26,345 bases of DNA from Methanosarcina sp. UBA289. Its GTDB lineage: Archaea > Halobacteriota > Methanosarcinia > Methanosarcinales > Methanosarcinaceae. The notes under the pieces are model-generated. The model ran no database searches, had not been told where the DNA came from, and saw only the letters and a list, made by a program, of their open reading frames with translations. Positions 23,383-26,345 of the stretch are shown in pieces. The stretch covers positions 1-26,345 of the forward strand of contig DAKJ01000014.1 in the NCBI GenBank assembly GCA_002496565.1, in the 5' to 3' direction. Position 1 is the first letter of the stretch; every line of letters begins with the position of its first letter. The position numbers and the translations under genes were made by a program.

Positions 23383-23646
23383 GTGCCGTGACCTTCCAAT
23401 TATAAGAGCAATGCTCTTGCATTTCTCTTGCAAATATACCTGACATACTGCAAAAATATAGATGGTATGCAGGCTCACAGATACTATTTTCGAATACATA
23501 TGCGGAAGATAAATATAAAATCTCTTATTTTCATAAAGACCAATACTCAGGTAAGTATCAGGTTAATATTAATTTAATACTGGAGTTAAACGAAAAGAGA
23601 ATATGTACATTAGCAGGTGAATAAAAGGCGATATTATGGTGACTGT

Positions 23647-24156
23647 ATGAAAAAACTGGAAACTTATGAATGTTTTCAGGTTTCCGAAAAACCCTCAATA
23701 GGCAGCGGTAAACACGAAGTTCTGGTTATAAGTCACTGCTTGCTTAATCCTCTTGTAAGGGTAAAAGGAGTAAAACCAGTCCAGCCTATCGATGCGCAGG
23801 GTGCGAATGTTATCCAGCTCCCCTGCCCTGAAGCCATGTTTTTCGGCATGAGCCGCCGGGAAATTACTAAAGACCAGCTCGACCATCCAGCCTACAGGCG
23901 CTTTTGCAGAGAAATCTTTACCCATTTTGCAGACCTGCTCGAAGATCTTGCAGCAAACGGTGTAAAAATAAAAATCCTCGGCGTCCCGAAAAGTCCCTCC
24001 TGCGGCGTGGATATAACCAGCATTGGTGGAGAGCCAGGCAAGGTAAAAGAATTCCATCACAGGCATGCGCCGGGGCCTGGGGTGTTTATGGAAGAAATTA
24101 TAAAAGAGCTTAAGAAGCGGAATGTAAAGTTCGAGATAGAGGATGCGGGAAAGTAA
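23647..24156 (+). CDS. TudS/DUF523-like three-cysteine protein
   Basis: 169 residues. Three conserved spots carry cysteines: ISHC31LLNPLVRVKG, LPC60PEAMFFG and PKSPSC119GVD. The order and context (CLL near the start, CPE in the middle, SPSC later) match DUF523, whose bacterial member TudS uses three cysteines to bind a [4Fe-4S] cluster that removes sulfur from 2-thiouracil. This protein is shorter and diverged. An iron-sulfur sulfur-handling enzyme is a reasonable inference but not shown. The tRNA thiolase two genes away makes that context suggestive. ATG 23647 follows GGTGA; a GTG at 23617 lacks a ribosome site. Confidence 0.6.
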   Translation: MKKLETYECFQVSEKPSIGSGKHEVLVISHCLLNPLVRVKGVKPVQPIDAQGANVIQLPCPEAMFFGMSRREITKDQLDHPAYRRFCREIFTHFADLLEDLAANGVKIKILGVPKSPSCGVDITSIGGEPGKVKEFHHRHAPGPGVFMEEIIKELKKRNVKFEIEDAGK

Positions 24157-24171
24157 AAAAGATTTTTGAGT

Positions 24172-24187
24172 TTTTAAGAGCTTAAAA
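24172..24187. terminator. Small palindrome between convergent genes
   Basis: TTTTAAG-AG-CTTAAAA, a perfect inverted repeat in AT-rich sequence 15 bases after the TudS-like gene's stop and before the end of the Roco gene on the other strand. A weak terminator at best. Confidence 0.35.
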
Positions 24188-24215
24188 GATATATTTTTGT
24201 TGAATTTAGTAAATT

Positions 24216-26345
24216 TTATTTCCTTTTTCTTTTCCATTTAAAATATCGATCTATTGCCAAATCAATTGCTTCATTGATATTTAATCCAAGTCCATTCCAG
24301 TTAGGTTGCAGCATTACAATTTTATTTAACTTTCTTGCCAGAGTTTCCCGGTTGTCAGATTCTTCTGCTTGATTCATTGCTAGATTACTTAAAACTGAAA
24401 CAATCTGTTCAAATTTTTCTTCTTCATTTTGATTCATATTCTTTAGAATACTTAGGATCTCTTCAAGCAACTCTTGTTCTGTTCTTTTAATATTTACTGT
24501 TCCAAGCAAGTCCTTGACATTGTATGCCTTTCTTGATCCTTCAGGCCTGTACCTATCTTCACCAATTTCTTCTAAATAGACCAGATGATCATAACTAACA
24601 GCTATTCCGGGTTCATCAGGAAGGGGAATTTTCTCGACAGCTTTTAACTTTTCGAAGCTGCTGTTTATCTCCCGCAGGTTGAACAATATACTTGACAAAT
24701 AGTCGCGCCTCTGACCATCATTTACATTGATATAGATTCTTTTTGCCTCATTATCAGACCTAATCACAGCACAGGAATTAAATTGTTTATTTTCGAGAAC
24801 TACACCTGTTCTCCACTGCAAATCATCTTTTATATCCTTGTGCATCTTCACTATGAAGCGAGGCATAACTGAACGTGGCAGAAAATCATATTCAATGAAA
24901 AACTTTAAAGCTCCAGTAGAATCAAAATCAAAATTTGGCTCTGGGACGGCTAGTAGGTCAGGAAGGAGTACAGTGTCTTCATCAATTGTATAACACAGCT
25001 CAAATTTTTTCATCAGATTAATTATATAGTTATAACGATTGGGAGGATAATAATAATCGCTTTCTTTTTCTTGCTCAAGAATATCGTCCAGAAGACTGAA
25101 CCGAAGAACTCCTTTTCTTTTCACAAGAATCTCCGAATTTATGATTTTATATATACCTTCAGTAATCCATCTAGGCTCAAGAACATGTGTGTCGAGCAGT
25201 GAAATCTCCTTAAAGTGCACAATCACTCCTAGATCATTTAGAAAATCAACAAGGGTATTTTGGGACGATTTACTAACTACGTTTTCTTTCAAGCACATAT
25301 TCCGATATTCTTCATAATTAATGAAATTACAGCTCATGCTACGATTCATGTTCTCTAGTCTGGTCTTCACATTGAACCAGCTTTTAGCCCATTCTATTTG
25401 CAGGTGTTCAACTTTTGCAATTTCTTTTTTTAGCTTTCTGGAAAATACCTCAATTCCTCTATTATCCTTACACGAAATTCGGAAGAAATCTTTAATTGAA
25501 GGGTATTTCTCCCGCAAAAACTTCCTATTCAATTCAAAAGAGGGATTTTCATCAATTTTGTTCAATGCGACCAGTACCGGCGAATCTCCTCCAAAACTCC
25601 TTATGTGCTTGAGCCAGTACTCAGCTTTTTCATCTCTTCTTGAATCCAGAACAAGAATATAAAGACTCCTTCTAGAAAGAAAAATCTGATGAGTAGCATG
25701 CATTATTTCCTGCCCACCAAAGTCCCAGAAATTAACTTTTATTTCCTTATCTCTATCTTTGAATTTCCAGCCCTTGATATTAATCCCCTGGGTCTCATGC
25801 TCATTTCCATTAAAACCTTCGCCTAAAAGCCTCTTCACTAATGAAGTCTTACCAGAACCCCCATCTCCAACAAGCAAAACCTTTACTTCGTTTAATGGTC
25901 TTTTTTCTCCTTCAAGGGACTCAAAGTAGTTTCTAATTGCCTCTCTACCTTTTTTCACAATCTCTATGGGAGGATTTTCAAGAGGATTTCCTTCTAAAAA
26001 CACTCCTTCTTCTGCAAATCTATATTTCCACTCGAAACCCAGCAAACTTGATATTGGAAGTTCTGGCAGTGGAGTCGATTGATTCCCAGATATGTAATAT
26101 GTATTAAGATTTTCTAACTCTGATACTTCAGGAGGCAGCAAAGTTAATTGATTATGAGATATATTAAGCTTCTTAAGATTACTCAACTCTGAAATTTCAG
26201 AAGATAATGAAGTTAATTGGTTATTAGATATATCAATTTCAGTAAGATTTTTCAACTCTGAAATCTCAGGAGGTAGTGAAGTCAATTGATTATTAGACAT
26301 AAAAAGTGTAGTAAGATTTTTCGACTCGGAGATTTCAGGCGGTAG
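24216..26345 (-). CDS. Roco protein (LRR-Roc-COR GTPase), 5' end outside window
   Basis: At least 709 residues; the frame stays open to the window edge, so the true start lies beyond 26345, and the ATG at 26300 is internal to a repeat (LPPEISESKNLTTL precedes it). Order: leucine-rich repeats of 23 residues (SNNQLTSLPPEISELKNLTE and so on, at least four); Roc GTPase with P-loop GDGGSGKTSL (about 25842-25875), switch DFGGQEIMHATHQIF (about 25700-25730) and NKID; COR dimerisation region (WAKSWFNVKTRLE through LEPRWITEGIYKI and LLPDLLAV); then a C-terminal extension of some 120 residues with a helical segment (RTEQELLEEILSILKNMNQN) and PNWNGLGLNINEAIDLAIDR. Archaeal and bacterial Roco proteins are GTP-regulated dimers of mostly unknown role. 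No kinase domain is present. The C-terminal module may couple it to an effector (inference). Confidence 0.88.
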   Translation of the reverse strand, partial: LPPEISESKNLTTLFMSNNQLTSLPPEISELKNLTEIDISNNQLTSLSSEISELSNLKKLNISHNQLTLLPPEVSELENLNTYYISGNQSTPLPELPISSLLGFEWKYRFAEEGVFLEGNPLENPPIEIVKKGREAIRNYFESLEGEKRPLNEVKVLLVGDGGSGKTSLVKRLLGEGFNGNEHETQGINIKGWKFKDRDKEIKVNFWDFGGQEIMHATHQIFLSRRSLYILVLDSRRDEKAEYWLKHIRSFGGDSPVLVALNKIDENPSFELNRKFLREKYPSIKDFFRISCKDNRGIEVFSRKLKKEIAKVEHLQIEWAKSWFNVKTRLENMNRSMSCNFINYEEYRNMCLKENVVSKSSQNTLVDFLNDLGVIVHFKEISLLDTHVLEPRWITEGIYKIINSEILVKRKGVLRFSLLDDILEQEKESDYYYPPNRYNYIINLMKKFELCYTIDEDTVLLPDLLAVPEPNFDFDSTGALKFFIEYDFLPRSVMPRFIVKMHKDIKDDLQWRTGVVLENKQFNSCAVIRSDNEAKRIYINVNDGQRRDYLSSILFNLREINSSFEKLKAVEKIPLPDEPGIAVSYDHLVYLEEIGEDRYRPEGSRKAYNVKDLLGTVNIKRTEQELLEEILSILKNMNQNEEEKFEQIVSVLSNLAMNQAEESDNRETLARKLNKIVMLQPNWNGLGLNINEAIDLAIDRYFKWKRKRK

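Overview
The window reads as a chromosome segment of a mesophilic methanogenic archaeon, most likely a Methanosarcina. The grounds are an archaeal-type PheRS beta subunit, RNase HII, separate PurS and PurQ, a TtuA/Ncs6-type tRNA thiolase, a CooC-type nickel ATPase, NosD-like beta-helix and DUF4013 membrane proteins, a large Roco GTPase, TATA boxes rather than -10/-35 promoters, good Shine-Dalgarno sites, and long AT-rich spacers full of tandem repeats. No rRNA, tRNA, intact insertion sequence or convincing CRISPR array was seen.

Bases 1-5600 are the accessory part. A secreted decapeptide-repeat protein (325-957) ends at a strong nested hairpin and is followed by a startless minus-strand coding remnant. 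Next comes an AT-rich gene for a divergent tRNA-guanine transglycosylase (TGT)/DpdA-like protein (1554-2657), tail to tail with a small unknown gene. A decayed minus-strand operon follows (3104-4806): DUF429, an unknown protein, and a prepilin peptidase. Each is broken by single-base shifts or stops that can be repaired by eye. A stand-alone EVE-like domain of the type found at the N-terminus of Mrr-like restriction proteins follows (4967-5593).

Bases 5700-15200 are mostly housekeeping: pheT, divergent from rnhB with a duplicated TATA box and a 9-7-9 operator-like palindrome; a secreted beta-helix protein; purS-purQ; a winged-helix regulator; an asparagine-synthetase homologue lacking the usual glutamine-binding Arg; and a CooC-type ATPase that has no ATG, GTG or TTG able to supply its P-loop. 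Its apparent start is AUA.

Bases 15300-20000 hold two TPR proteins, a coiled-coil/PASTA protein and a TctA-type permease. The large TPR gene lies just behind the PASTA gene and appears to begin at ACG after a perfect Shine-Dalgarno site. Bases 20000-21500 are repeat-rich: a three-copy spaced repeat, alternative hairpins, a small disordered RGSD-repeat protein and an 11-bp phased A-tract array. The window ends with ttuA, a DUF4013 membrane protein, a TudS/DUF523-like three-cysteine protein and a Roco (LRR-Roc-COR) GTPase cut by the window edge.

The best leads are the TGT-like protein with an altered nucleophile position, which may be linked to the nearby EVE-like reader, the two near-cognate start codons, the decapeptide-repeat exported protein, and the decayed operon.
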